64,000 nt of DNA, from the NCBI GenBank assembly GCA_027886175.1, contig JAJNNQ010000002.1, positions 8,552,001 through 8,616,000 on the forward strand, in the 5' to 3' direction. Positions 26,165-38,868 of the stretch are shown here, in pieces. Under the pieces are notes generated by a model. The model saw nothing but the letters and a program-made list of their open reading frames with translations, was not told the DNA's origin and did not search any database. The position numbers were made by a program, and so were the translations under genes. Every line of letters starts with the position of its first letter. Position 1 is the first letter of the stretch. This stretch comes from Phylloscopus collybita. Taxonomy: Eukaryota; Chordata; Aves; Passeriformes; Phylloscopidae.

Positions 26165-26180
26165 CTGCAGGGGGCGCTGT
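26165..26180 (+). promoter_or_regulatory. CTCF-like motif 2
   Basis: CTGCAGGGGGCGCTGT keeps the full CAGGGGGCGCT core of the CTCF motif, in the same orientation as the motif 58 bp upstream. The outer bases fit less well. Confidence 0.4.
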
Positions 26181-26345
26181 GGGGCGGGCTCAGGGAGCAC
26201 GCTGTAATGGCGGCTCGGCCCGGATCGAAGGGATGGAAGGAATGGATCAGATATTCCGGAGCTGAGGCTGAAGACATGGGAAGTCTCAGCAGGCAGGGGG
26301 TGTGGGGCACAGAGTAGTGAAAAAACTCGGAGCAATGCCAAAGAA

Positions 26346-26361
26346 GCAGCAGGGGGCAGGA
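26346..26361 (+). promoter_or_regulatory. CTCF-like motif 3
   Basis: GCAGCAGGGGGCAGGA keeps the CAGCAGGGGGCAG variant core, again in the same orientation and within the same LTR. Confidence 0.35.
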
Positions 26362-26625
26362 CAACAGCGACCCTGCTCCCAGCATGGTGACAGGCTCCTC
26401 TTTAGTGAGGCAGGAGATAACAAGGTCCCAGTTCTGGAAACAAGTCCTGGCTGCTCCCAGGAGCAGAGGCTCACCCCACACCAGAAGAAACAGAACTGGG
26501 CTGGACTTCTGTAGCAGGAGTGAGTTCCTTTCCCCAAAACACAGCTACACTGCTCCCCTCCAAAGGCTCAGACTGAGTGAGTGTTTCTCCTCCCCTCTGC
26601 GGCTCAAGCACCCAGCCATCAGTGC

Positions 26626-26631
26626 TTTATA
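26626..26631 (-). promoter_or_regulatory. Putative LTR TATA box
   Basis: Reverse-strand TATAAA, 72-77 bp inside the right end of the LTR. It would be the U3 promoter if the element is minus-oriented. Confidence 0.4.
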
Positions 26632-26702
26632 GCAAAAAAAATGGGAAAAAAATCCAAGTAACAAGTGAAAAAAGGAAAGAAAAAGAACCTCAACCCCCAA
26701 CA

Positions 26703-29700
26703 AGATGCAACCTTGAGAAAGAAGATTTCTTAGTTGTCTGCTTTCCACAGAAATGTTTTCATTGGATTTTCAAATTAATCTTAAATTACTATATGATTTT
26801 TTAGTGTATCAATATGATACTAAATCATACTAAATGATTTTCAAGTCTGTGAACTCCAGCAGTATGCCCTTGGATATAGCATTATGGGCCCCAGTAGTTG
26901 GTACCTGCCAGAAGACTCAGAGAAACATTTGTATAGGTAACCACCAGACAACTTCCTCTTGAGAAATTTTTCTGTTCTCTCTTTTACAAGGAATTAAACA
27001 CTTGGTGTTAACCCAGAACACATTACAACTGAGACCAGCCTCTAAGGATGATCAGCTGCAAGAAACTAAGTGGCATATGTGGTGAAGTCAGCCTCTCTCA
27101 GCTGAGCTGGAGTAAGTGCACACAGTTTTCATCTTCTGATAAAGTGAACTAAAATACCCTTGCTTAAACCATTGCAGAAGGTTACAGTGCACAAATGAAG
27201 ATAGTCAATAAAATTGTTTTATTTCCATTGTAGTGGGATTCATTTCTACACAGGCAGCCTTCATGCACGGGCTTCAGGGCAGCCAGTTTCAGCTGACAGT
27301 GGAAACTTCTGGATACTGAAAATGCTGACAAAGAGCCTATACCCTCTTTTCAAACCTTGAGCCCTTTGCCTCAAATGAAAACTGGTTTTAAAGTCTCTCC
27401 CGTCCTTCTTAGGGCAGTGTGTAAGGCAGTCACAGTCTTAGAGAGGAATACTGGATGCCTTGCTTCTCAGCTTCAATCAGTGCTGGGTTTGAAATGGCCG
27501 TAGGAGTTTTACAGAGCTGGGCTGCTGATATTCATGTTCTCTAACCCTTGCCCAGGTGAGCAAGCTGGCTTTACTGTGATTTCCACATAGCCTGCACACC
27601 TGCACAAGGATTTGGGTACTTCACTATAGCTTAAGCTTTAATTAACCCATTATGAGATAGACCTTTCAGGAACTGGTCCAATTGATTTTTTTCTTTAGAC
27701 ATCTAATCTAAAGGAGCAACTCAGATATTATTCTCAGGATGGAAAATTGTCCTTACTTCTTGTTTCTTCAAGAGTTGTGAAATGTTCTACTCTTGGTTTT
27801 TATGGCCAGGCAACTCTATGGCATTGTACTGTTGTGTGTTGTATGTGTTTAGTGGTCCTTTGCTCACATCCACCTCTTGTTTTCCACACATTCATTCATT
27901 TCTTGGGTGAAACAGAACTCCTTTACATAAAAAAGGGAATCTCTAATTTTATATGTAGTATTACTTGTTTATACATCAGCATTTTCATACACCATGCATA
28001 GTATAATGTGCTATATGTGCAATACAATATTATAGCAATACTCTGTATGATGTTACACATTTGTCTTTCTCAGGGCTGGAGAGGAACTTTCCTCTCTGTT
28101 GCCTCTAAGATTAGAGAAACTTGGCTCAAAAAGTCTTATGATGGAGGGAGGAGGAGGGATTGCTTTTTCTTCATTGCTCCAGCTTTCACTGATATACTAA
28201 AAAAATTAACCAGTATTTCTGGATTCTTTGCCTACCATAAGCTGGATATCAGTGCCCAAGTGATGAGATTAACTTTTCTTTTTTCCTGTGAAAGCTGAAA
28301 ACCCTGGGTTTCACCCTCAATGCATGATTAAATGATTTACTGAAGTGTTTTTCTTTTACAAATTTATTTATTTCCAACACAGTTTATTTAGACCAGTGCC
28401 TCTAGTCCAGGAGCCATCTGTGACTCTCAGGAAAGACAAGTCAATTCCCAGAGAATAAATAGAAAGGTTTATCCACTACAAATTTTTCAATCACATCTAT
28501 TTCATAATTTAAAAATTTAAATTGTAACCTGGAGTTTGACAAGCATTTCTATTAACTTGCCCCTTCATCTTATATCAATAAAGCAATTATTTTAACTAAT
28601 GAAGATAATGGATTATGAGAAAACAAAGAACAACTAGAAAAAGAAAGCTATTTATATTAAAGTTGCACAGAGAATATAAATTTGCTCAGTTGTGAAAACA
28701 TGGAGTATGAGTCACTGCAGAAAAAGTTAAATGTTACCCAGAGAGAAAAGAAGCCTAATAAGAGATGAGTTTAATGGGTTACGTGCCCTTGATTCCTCCC
28801 TCTTATTGTTTCTTTGTCCTAAAACAAACCTGAGAGTATGTTTTCTGATCATCAGGTTAATGAAAGATATGTATATTGTGAAGGTTGAATAAGAAGGTTA
28901 AAGAAGTTTCACCAGAAAAGCCTGAAGCAATTTGAATTTTTCTTATGCTTCTGATTCCTAATGCATCCACTAAAGAGGCAATTTGACAAACATAAAGCGC
29001 TCGGGGCTCTTTGTCCACAGTTGTCAACTGGTTTTTGTTCAGTAAAAGCCCAGTGGAAAGAAAGGGCTTAAAACAGTCATTTTGTTAACACAGAACTCGG
29101 AATTAATCACACGCATCTGTGTACCCAGTGGTGCTTTTAGCACTGTTCTTTGGAACTGTAAATCCCCCATGAGAGGAATGTGCAACCTACACATGGGAGC
29201 TCATCCGGCTGCCCCTACTGCTCCTGCTTTTAGAGTCACCAGGGGAACACAATGTGAAAAAGGTTTTTAGAAACAAGCAACCAGATTATGTGAAGTATTC
29301 TTACTCCTACTTTTTGTAATGAACTTTGTGTTTCTCAGTGCACACATTATTTTTTATGCATCTATTTTTAAGTTCTATTTAAAGACTTAAATAGAATTGT
29401 CTACCAACATGCAAGAGGAAAACCCTCAACCTATAGCTTTGTGAACATCATTTAAATGAGTGGATTTACAGAACAATCAGTAGGAAGGAAATAACTCAGT
29501 GTTTTGTTTCCTGATTTTTTTATTTCTAAAGTCTTTGATCCCTCATTCCATTAATGCAGAAAATAAGGATTCATAAGAGCTGGTCTATCAAGTAAAACCA
29601 GTGGTTCATTAAATGTACTTTCTCCTCTTCCAGTGGAAAATACCAAATGCTGGCACAAAACTTTGTCACAGATAATTATAGATTTCATTACATTAGTGGG

Positions 29701-31384
29701 GTTTTGTTTTTGATTTTGGTTTTGGTTTTTGTTTTTGTGGGTGTTTTGGGATTTTTTTAGTTGTTTGGTTGGGTTTTTGTGGAATAACCAACCCACAGAA
29801 AAATACCAACTTACTTCCATACTTCAGTGGCATCTATGGAAATGTTTGGAGACTTCCCAGGAGCCCAAGGCAAAACAGAAAGACACTAGAGACTGTAGAG
29901 AGTCTCTAGAAATTAAAGACAGCTGCAAGAAATGGACAGGCCTTGGAGACCCTCAGAGGAATTACCTTATGGACTTACATTACTAGCTTAGTTCCACATT
30001 TAAAAGATGAAACATTACATTTAGGAACAATGATTTCCACACTATGACAATAAAAAATCATTATATGTGTAGGACCTAATAATTTTTGATAGTTTAAAAT
30101 TATTTAGTTTTGTTGTTCTCTCATGCAAGTACCTTCAGCAACTAATAAACTAAACATGATTATCCACCTCTGCTGACTCACAGATTCAGGATGAGCTCTG
30201 GATGTGACACCTGGATCCCCATTTAGATTGGCTTTTAAAAACTTTTCAAGAGAGATTTGACTGCATTTTTGATCAGAGTCAAACCTTACCTCAGCAGTAA
30301 GATTTGAGGTCCTGGGGGATGAACTCGCTTGGGAAGAGTGTAATGCTTCCCAGGGTTTCTGGGCACAAAGATTTTCTTTGGAAAGAAGTGATCCAACAAA
30401 ATATCTAGTCCTTGGAGAGTAAAGTCAATTTTTTATTATGAATAGGTGTTAAATTTGCACTAGTTAATTTTATTTTTCCAAAACCGACCAGCAGGATTTA
30501 AAGAGGTGTTGGTCATTAAAAATCTCTGCTAGGAAGGAGACGCAGCTGTCTTCTGATCATTACAGCTATTGATCTTTTTCATAGAATTTAACATGTAAAA
30601 ATTGACTGGACTTTCAAGAAAAAATACACTGGTGAGTTCAATTGTCAATGTAATTTACAAATCCCTCTTAAACTCTTAAATGCATACTCTTAAGAACAAA
30701 ATTTGACCTTGCTTCTTCTTGGATTACTAATAATTAATTTTCTTATTTTCCAGAGGAAATGGATTTTGCAAGAGCAAATAGCTGAAACTTGCTTTTAGAC
30801 CTTTTAGTTCTAGTATGGTAAGGGAAAGATGAACTGATACCAGGTTGCATCAACAGATGGTAAAACCATTATATTTTTAAAATGCTGATAGAAACCACAG
30901 AGTGGAATTATAAGGGAATCTATTTTGCAAAAGGAAAGGAGAAAAAAGTGGTTGGATTTCTAGAGTTTCTCCATGCAGAAACTTCCTGAAGTTTTGCTAG
31001 TCTTTCCTAGCAAGAACTATTCAGAAGACTGTGATTGTCTCTCAACATCAAATCTTTCTTATAGGCTGATTATATCCACCTAAGAAGCATGCACCAGGAT
31101 TAATTCTCCTCAAAATGTGTCCTAATTTTTAGGGAGGGGGGGGTTTCCTATGCTGTCTTTTTCTCTCCTTTGTTTTGATTCCATGATTCTGATCATACTA
31201 TACATTCTCCTGGTAGCTCCTCACAATTGCATGTCCTCTGTCTGTTTAATGAGCATTTTCAGTCTCTGTCCTTCCATAGTTAATGATAAGGGGCTCCACA
31301 GCATCCCCCTTCATTTTCACTACAGAGTACACATTTCCAGCCTGTTTTGTACCTCAGTTCCATTTAGAAATATGTAAGACCTTT
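26703..31384. other. Non-coding DNA, no recognised gene
   Basis: No exon or transposon was recognised apart from the G/T-rich tract at 29697-29785. The open frames (27747-28001, 28008-28298 and others) are short and without motifs. A G8 run lies at about 31136-31143. Confidence 0.55.
29697..29785 (+). repeat. G/T-rich low-complexity tract, (GTTTT)-like
   Basis: Runs of GTTTT, GGTTTT and GGGTTTTT fill about 85 bp of one strand, with hardly any C. Similar but shorter tracts occur at 37838-37880, and in A/C form at 38812-38868. Confidence 0.85.
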
Positions 31385-31400
31385 AGAAATTTGTAAGACC
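31363..31400 (+). repeat. 19-bp tandem duplication
   Basis: The units 31363-31381 and 31382-31400 (TTTAGAAATATGTAAGACC type) differ at one base. The second unit overlaps the edge of the CR1 relic. Confidence 0.9.
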
Positions 31401-31550
31401 TCCTTGTGAGAATGCTCCATAAAGCAATGTTAAAAGCCTTTTTGCAGACACCACCCTAGTATCTTCTGCTTGTCTTTCATTCACAGAGCTGCAGGAGGAA
31501 GTTTGAAAAATCTGACATTATTTGTTCTTGCCAAGTCCATGCTGGCTGTT
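31385..31550 (-). mobile_element. Ancient CR1-like LINE, RT-domain relic, minus strand
   Basis: The reverse complement begins with AGCCAGCATGGACTTGGCAA and then AGAACAAATAATGTC, matching the CR1 RT segment that encodes the S-Q-H-G-F-V-K-N block. It is followed, after decayed sequence, by a KKAFNIALWSIL-like peptide that matches the SKAFDTVPHDIL block. The catalytic aspartate is read as asparagine. Stops lie between the blocks. It is an old and non-functional fragment with approximate ends. Confidence 0.6.
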
Positions 31551-33519
31551 GCTCAGCTCTACCCTCAGCTCCCATCACTCTCCCTTCTGCTCTGACTGCT
31601 GTGCAGTTGCTCTTGTCTCTGCTTCCAGCACACTGAGGTCCTCTCCCCTGACAACACTTTTTGCTGTCTGTAGAATGCAGCTATCATTTCCTTGGTTTGT
31701 CCTCTGCACACTTTGGCTTGCATTTCCTTTCTCCCCCAATTTTTCTAAATATTTTAATGTTTTTCTATCATTTGAGAAAACTTACACATTCATTCTTTGC
31801 CTCTAATTATATTCCATCTGTCTGACTGCTCCTTCAATTTCTCTGTCACTGTTGTCTGTTTTCTCCTCTGCTTCTAATCCTTCAGACCACCCTCTGACTT
31901 ATTTCTCCTCTTCCACATACCCCCACAGCTATTTCTATCACCCTTAAAATCTATTCTTTAAATACCATTCTTGCTAATTCAAAACAACAAATGAAAAACC
32001 TTTCACCTGATCTGCATCACATTACTCTCCACCACTGAAAATGAATAAACTTTTAAATATCTTTGTCCCTTCTGAAAATGAAGAGGGAAGATTAATCACT
32101 TTTACTGATTTAACTGGGGACCCATGAGCACTATGCTAATGCAGGATTAGCTTCTTGGGGTTACTTTTTAAAGCATGCATAACCATATTCCTATTTGCTA
32201 GCTTGACAGATCACAGCAACATAGTCATAACTTTTTACAAATTGCCAATAATCCCAAGGCTTCTGTCTTCTAAATAAGGCCATTTTGAGTTTCCAACTCT
32301 TATAAAAGTAATTATGTTTTGTACTTCATTTACAATGAAAATGGATGAATTCAGTCTAAAGAAATAGGCTTTTCAAAGGAAATCAGACAGAGCGAAAGTA
32401 GCTTTGCAATCTGAGAATTCACACAAAGCAAGCAGCTGATCTTGCCTACACACACTGGGAATTTCTGTTAAAAGGAAAGGTCTAATTACACTTTGCACTT
32501 TGAAACCAAACAATTCAGCTTTGTTGTAAAGAGACATAATTTTTCTGAAACTGCTGACATGGGGCACAATGTGCATCACTTGCCATCCTCTCATCTGCAA
32601 TACAAAATTATTAAAATAAAATTTTTGTTTAATTTTTAATGTCAGAATTTTGGCATTTTCTTTTGCAGCATTGTATCAGGGAAAAGGTTTAGTGAAACAC
32701 CAGGCCAGGCAGACTAATGAAAATTGAAGGGCTTGTTTAATCTCCTAAGCTGTGGTAATAAACTCAGAGAAACAGTATTTATGCTTCAAAAGTATCATTT
32801 GAAGAATTTGCTAATGGTATTTTTAAAGTCTGACAGATGACCTAAAGAGGTAAATCCACTTAAATCATATTCTTTTAAACTAAATGTCATTCTCTCTATT
32901 CACAGCAATATTCTCCATTCTCATATCAGAATTTCCTGTAAGAGGCCAAAAAACTCTTAAGTCACTGATGCTGACTGCATCATTGATGCAACTCATGGTT
33001 GGGGATGCAGGAGAGAGCTGTGTGATCCAAAAGGAAGGTTTTTCTCAGGTAGGACATACAATTGGACTTTTCAGTTTTTCTGGATGGGAAACGGGTGAGA
33101 CCTACCTGGCCCCAGTCTTTGGACAGAGAAAACCTGTGAATGTCATCTGAGAAACATGGGTAGCAAAACCTACCAGTGTATTCATGAAGGATGAAAAAAG
33201 GTAATTTTAGCCAGGATAATTTTCTAAATCCTATCTAACACTATATTAATAATTGATAACTATTTAAAATGTTTTGGTGGATTTTTATTTTTTTATCCCA
33301 TTGAGGTATGACCTTTCTATCACTTAGTAGTCCAGACTGATTCTTTCTGCATTCAACTCTTTTCAGCCTCATCATCTTTTATTTAAAACAGACTTCTTCA
33401 ACAACTTTTATGCTGCAATTATGAATTTAGAAGTTTCTGATTCTGTACAAGGGCTTTAGGTGGCTCCTTCAAGTGGCTTCATACTTGGCAAGCAGTGCTT
33501 TATTTCTGACAATATTTCT
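31551..33519. other. Non-coding DNA, pyrimidine-rich in its first third
   Basis: From about 31550 to 31960 the plus strand is strongly C+T rich. No exon with splice sites, and no transposon, was recognised. The open frame 31522-31806 reflects this composition (Ser, Leu, Phe and Pro rich). Confidence 0.55.
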
Positions 33520-33800
33520 AATGTTCATGAATTAAGGTTGGAAAATATCTTCAAGATCATCAAGTCCAACTGATGACCCAGCACTGCTATGTTCACTAAA
33601 TCAAATCTACATGTACCACACCCTCACACCTTTTGAAGACTTCCAAGAATGATGATTCCCTGGGCAGCCTTGATCTTGTTTGTGGTTTTACTGTTTGCCC
33701 CTTTTCCTTTTGTCTTACTGGACATGGACTCCGAGAAATGTTACCCTATGACCCTATCCCTTTCTAGTAATGGGCAGCATGAAGTTAAACCTCCTGGTGA
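33520..33800 (-). mobile_element. CR1 LINE 3' end fragment, minus strand
   Basis: The left part reads AAGGTTGGAAAATATCTTCA then AGATCATCAAGTCCAACTGA, the reverse complement of the CR1 3' UTR next to its tail. The CCCTGGGCAGCCT block and a degraded T-rich block follow in the expected order. The octamer tail itself is eroded. The copy is diverged and without coding capacity. Confidence 0.85.
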
Positions 33801-36800
33801 CTGAGTCTTCTCCTTACTCTTGGGTTCCTCTGCCTACACTTGGGCTCTTCACCAAACACAGACTTCCACGCTGTGTTGATTCTTGGGTCTCAATTTAAAG
33901 CAGCCTGAATGGCAGAGTCAGCCTATTCCTGCAACCAGGCTGCTTCTGAGCTGACTGAAAAGCAATCAGGAGTACATTGTCTGAAAAAGTCCAAGCTTTA
34001 AATGTCTTCTTGGTCTTTTACAGTCAGATCATCAAACAGCTGCACAGCATTAACGCAAGTGCATTGCGAAAGTTTATATTCTGATGAAAAATTCAGTTTC
34101 AACCCCATCTGCCAGAATTGTCAGTGATGAATGACAACGTGTAGGGAAAAATAGAGAAAGAAAAGGACAACGAGAGAATCTGCTTCTCTCTGTGTCTACA
34201 ACTGGGCCAATCAATTATCCCATGGTGAGGCTCACTCCACCTGCACAGGAGGGACCTTGGGACAGAGCACTTCAAGGAAGGGCCTGCTCTGCTTTCAAGC
34301 CCTGTGCACAATTCAAGTTCCAGTATCACATATAAGCCTCTCAGGCATATCTACAAAAAAGGGAACTTGCTGAAATGAAAAGCATTTATATGTCTGTTCA
34401 GATGCTATAGTCCCAAAGAGGCAACATGTTCCATAAGTTTCCCAGTTCCAAATAAGGAAATTTTTGGAATGAAATCTAGTTTCCAAAAGCTCCATAGCTT
34501 CAAAGTCCATATGTGCTTTGGCTATGCCCAGAACAACATGCCTCAATAGTTCTGAGCAATTAGGCATTTAGGTAATCCCAAAGATTTGAAAATATCTAGA
34601 AACCCTTCTGAGGCTGGATTTAGTCCTGCTCTAAAACCCCTGACCTGAGCTGGACTTGTGCAGTGCTCTGCTGTAGAGATGGGATGGCCACACTGCAGGA
34701 TGGGAGGTGAAAGAGAAACTCTCTGCCAGGGCATTTCAACCCAGCTTTTCTAATTGATAGTCCTAATTCACCAGCTTAAAAGATAGACTGGTTTTGTGAC
34801 CTGGCTTATGGGAGGAGTGATTGGATGAATGGGGAAAACAAATACGCATCATACATATTATTAAAAAAAGGGCAATGTGAGAAGAGGACAATTATTTTTC
34901 ACTCTCATGGTTCACCTGGGACAAGGGCATCTCTTCAGTCCCTGCTCCTAAGAATATATACACAATCTGTTTCAAGATCTTATGTTCTGGCTTGTAAAAA
35001 ATGTGTTTTTAAACCCAAGAAGTGTTGGACTACACAGTGAATGTGCACTTAAAATTGCTGCATTTGGGATGTGATCATTTTTGAAGAAGATAACATCTGT
35101 TTGAAAGCTGTTTGAACAAAAATTGAGCTCATGCATTTTCGGGAACTTATTAAATAACATAAAACAGATTGTCTCTCTTTCATATAAAACTTCCTTTAGA
35201 AGGAAAACTACAAGCACTACACAAAATGAAGTCAAAGGCTGCTAACACTTCCACTCTACAAATAGTTTTTACTAGTAATTGCTGGATCAAGCTGGTAATA
35301 GTGCTGGTGTGTGCCCACTGAAGAAACAATAAATAAATTTTAAATAATATATATCACTGTCCCTGTCTCTGCAGACTTCTTTTGCTTTAGCAGTGATAGA
35401 CTATGCACAGACAGCTGGATACAACAGGACTCCAGCCTCCTCTGTACAGTATGTTTTAAAACTGGAAGGTGTTTTCACATCTGTACATCAATTGAGTTCT
35501 GCAGATCTGATAGGGAAAAATAGAGAAAGACAGGACAAGAAGGGGAAACAGAGTTTCTGCATGGTTATTGCAGCTGCTATGTAAGAATCAAAGGATATTT
35601 CTTTTTATCTTAGATACTTTAGGCCTACAACGGGTCCATTGTAAATAATGTGCATTAAGTAGTCCATGATCCATAATAAATGTAGAAATTTGTATCTGTA
35701 AATCAGACAGTGTGTGTGCACATTTTCCTTCCCTAGAGGGAGAGACACCTTTGAAGTCTCCTTTGCAGAGACGTCCCACTCACCTCATTCAAGTGCTTAT
35801 ATGTTTTGTGTAATTGCATATACAGAAATACATATCTACTTACATATACAATTATAAAGAAGCCTTTTAGTCAGAGTGAGAAATTAGTTTCTCCTGATAA
35901 GCATGTGATGATATTTTTGGTATGTTATTTAGATTATATATCAGTATAAAATATTTAGTGTAACATATGAAGACAAAAGTGAGTGAGACTCCTATTTACA
36001 GGGTACACTTGATACCTTTAGTACTCTGAACTGAAAAATCTCAAAAAGCCCAAACCAGTCCTAGAAGAAGGGTGCCTCAGGTGTGACCCAGAGGAGTCTC
36101 AGGCTAAGGATATAGAGAGTGGATACAGCACTGTTTTGTCAAGACAGGCTGCATTGCCTGCCAGGACTCTCTTCTTGCTGTCCTCCAGAGACAACTTGCA
36201 CATAAGAAAGTTGAGCACATTGAGTTTCCTGGTGGACTGAGAGTCCTCTTCCTCTCCCCATTGACAAGATAGAGAATTTACACATTGTCCACCTGAAAAC
36301 TAAGAGTAGGAGAAAATTAGTTACTTGAGTTTGTGGGTGAGTCTCACTAAATGGAGGCAGTGGCAGCAAAGATGCATTTTCCTGCAAAATGAAGAAATAG
36401 AATAGCTAGCAAGATCTTCCTTCAGTGACTCCAAGACTATTTATGTGACTTATTAAAGCTTTCTTTCTTTTTATTTTTATTTTTATTTTTGAAACATACT
36501 ACAGTTCTGTAGTATTTGTACCCAGAATATTTTCATACATTCATCTGTCTGCCTGTAGATGATTTGCTTTTCTCCTAGGTCAGTTTGCACCAAGATATTG
36601 GTATCTCAGTATTTTGGAAGTTTCTTCTTTATTGGTCACAGGGGCCTCTAACATTGATGTGGCCAGCAGTGAGGAAGTAGAATGGGGATTGCAAGCTAAA
36701 AATCTGCTGAGGACTTCTTAGCTCTGCTGGGACCAGCAGCTTCAGTGCTGGTGAGAAATCTGGGGAGCAGGAGCCTTTTGAAGACGGGCAATGAGATGCC

Positions 36801-37837
36801 TTTGAGTTTTGTGATAAATGGCATTATTGGGATGAACAGCCTTTGAGGGTCCAGGTCAAGCAGTAAAGCAAGGGACAGGTAAAGGAGGCAAGTGAGGGAG
36901 AGCAAAAAAAAGAGAAAAACTGGTACAGCCAGGCCCAAATAATAAAGCTTCTGGTAATCTCCACTCTTGAATATGCTTCAAAGCTGGAGAAATTCATCAC
37001 ACTCATGCAGTAGCATAACTATTCTTCATATTGTATAATAAATTCTGTCAGCTGCATCAAGTGACCACATTTGCAACCCTCAGGGAGAACTGGACTATTT
37101 TCTCATCACAAAACACAGATATTTATTGGACAAAAATGAATTATGGGACTTGAATGCATTTATTTTAATTTGTTAAGTGTTATTTTGTGGACTTGAATGG
37201 ATTTCCTATATAAAAAAATATTAATCAGTGGGAAAACCTTTTTTTTTCTGAGAAGTAGTTTGCGCTGCTAAGAACATTTGCTAAAAACAAGCTCAGTTTG
37301 GGCACTATCACTGCTGTTTGAAACTAATGCTGACCCTTCTGTCACTGTTATGCCACTGGCACACCTACTGCATAGAAATGGCCAATAAATTTCTCTTGTA
37401 AACTCTGGTATCTGAATTTATTTTTATTTTCTCCAAGAATAAGATTATATGCCTGCTAACCAATAGAAGAACATTTATGTACAGTCAGGGCTCATTTGAC
37501 TAATTTAGGATCAGGAACTGAAATTTGCAGAAGAAAGCCAATGAAACCCCCTCCTCTGAAGTGTATGTTCCCTCCCTCTACTATTTAAGCCCTTTTCTAG
37601 CCAAAGGCATTAGGCTATGCACTGTATAAAATTCTAGGCTTTGCCTTATTTGCGTTCTTATAACTCTGTTTAATGGCAGTTTTCCATTATCCAAGTTCTG
37701 AAGGATCCTGAAACACTCCACAAATCATAATACAAACTATTAACTGGGGTTACTCTGCCAAGGACTCAGGGGCAGCTGTCCCTAAGGCTCTTCACTGCTC
37801 ATTTTTACCTATTAAATCTATTTTGACCTCATAGTTT

Positions 37838-37880
37838 TTGGGTTTTGTTTTGGGTTTGTTTTTTTGTTTTTTTTTTTTTT
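37838..37880 (+). repeat. T/G-rich low-complexity tract
   Basis: GGGTTTTG and GTTTT words lead into a T14 run. Confidence 0.8.
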
Positions 37881-38811
37881 ATCTTCTGAGTTTTAGTATA
37901 AAAATACTCCAGACAGTAAAATTCAGACTGACAAAAACTCTGTCTTTTAACATGACATGAATATGTACCACTGTAATACCTTATCTTGAAACACTAAATT
38001 GGAATTAAAAGTACTTACCTGCTAATATAAAATAGTTCTCCCAATATATCTGTAGATACATTTCCCAGGAGAGAGATAAGGGAGTAGAAATGTCAAAACA
38101 TCTATTCCTGTATGTTTTTAAACTTGTGTGTTTGCCTCATTCCATTCACTGCAGACATTTCCTTGTTTTTCTCTCACCTGTCTCAGCAATAATCCAATAC
38201 TCAAAATACAAAGGGATAATTCAACCCATTTTTTATTTCAGTAATAAAAGTTCAATTTACCTGCTATAGCTAGGTTACAGAGCAGGTATGAAACCTTCAC
38301 AAGTTTACCCCTGTAATTTTCCTAGTAGTGACTTTTAGGTTCAAGACAACTCAAGAGGTCTGTAGTTCCTGACCATATGAAGTTTCTACTACTTTTCACT
38401 ATTTGTTACTCACTCACAATTCACCATTTACAATCAGAACTCTTTACTTCTCATTGCCCTTTTCAGAAGCGTTCAGAATTCCTGAATGTCTACTGTATTG
38501 CTCCTACTCTTTTATACTAGTTACTTTTTCTATTATCAATTATTGACACTTTTCCCAAGTAATCACTCTATTTGGATGCATGATAGAATTTTATAGATAA
38601 TTTTCTAAATGGCTGACAGTAGTATCACAAATCTCAGCAAGGTGAACCCATAAACTTATGTCTTAAAAGAGAGAAATGATCAAATTACATAGTGTGGTAG
38701 AGATATAAATGGAGATAATTTATGAATTTTCCTAGGCTGTGAGCACAAAGAAAGGTAGTCTGGCACTGGTTTGCACCATTTAGCAAAGCATGAAAACTGT
38801 CATCATCTTAG

Positions 38812-38868
38812 ACAAAAAACAACAACAAAAAAAACCAAACCAACAAAAAAACCCCAACCGCCCTCCCA
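38812..38868 (+). repeat. A/C-rich low-complexity tract
   Basis: CAACAACAAAAAAAACCAAA-type sequence, the complement of the G/T-rich tracts elsewhere in the window. Confidence 0.8.

Larger units (their letters stand above)
25834..26702 (-). mobile_element. Solo LTR of an endogenous retrovirus with perfect target duplication
   Basis: The 869-bp element starts TGTCTTGG and ends CCCCCAACA. It is flanked by AGATG on both sides (25829-25833 and 26703-26707), an exact 5-bp target-site duplication that fixes both ends. A 5-bp duplication suits ERVL-like elements. On the minus strand a TATAAA lies 72-77 bp from the 5' edge (26626-26631) and an AGTAAA polyadenylation-like word at 25980-25985, so minus orientation is likely. 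The middle (26060-26260) is GC- and CpG-rich, unlike the surrounding AT-rich DNA. The intact duplication and the surviving CpGs suggest a fairly young insertion. The 165-codon open frame inside it (25984-26481, minus) lies across the LTR and is not a retroviral protein that I recognise. Confidence 0.92.

Noticed and set aside
25984..26481. 165-codon minus-strand open frame
   Set aside because: It lies wholly within the solo LTR. The peptide is low-complexity (Pro, Ser and Leu rich) and matches no retroviral protein that I recognise. The GC-rich LTR core explains its length.
15387..26702. A single provirus bounded by the two TGTCTTGG LTRs
   Set aside because: Each LTR has its own target duplication, the right halves differ, and the DNA between has no retroviral genes. 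They are separate solo LTRs.
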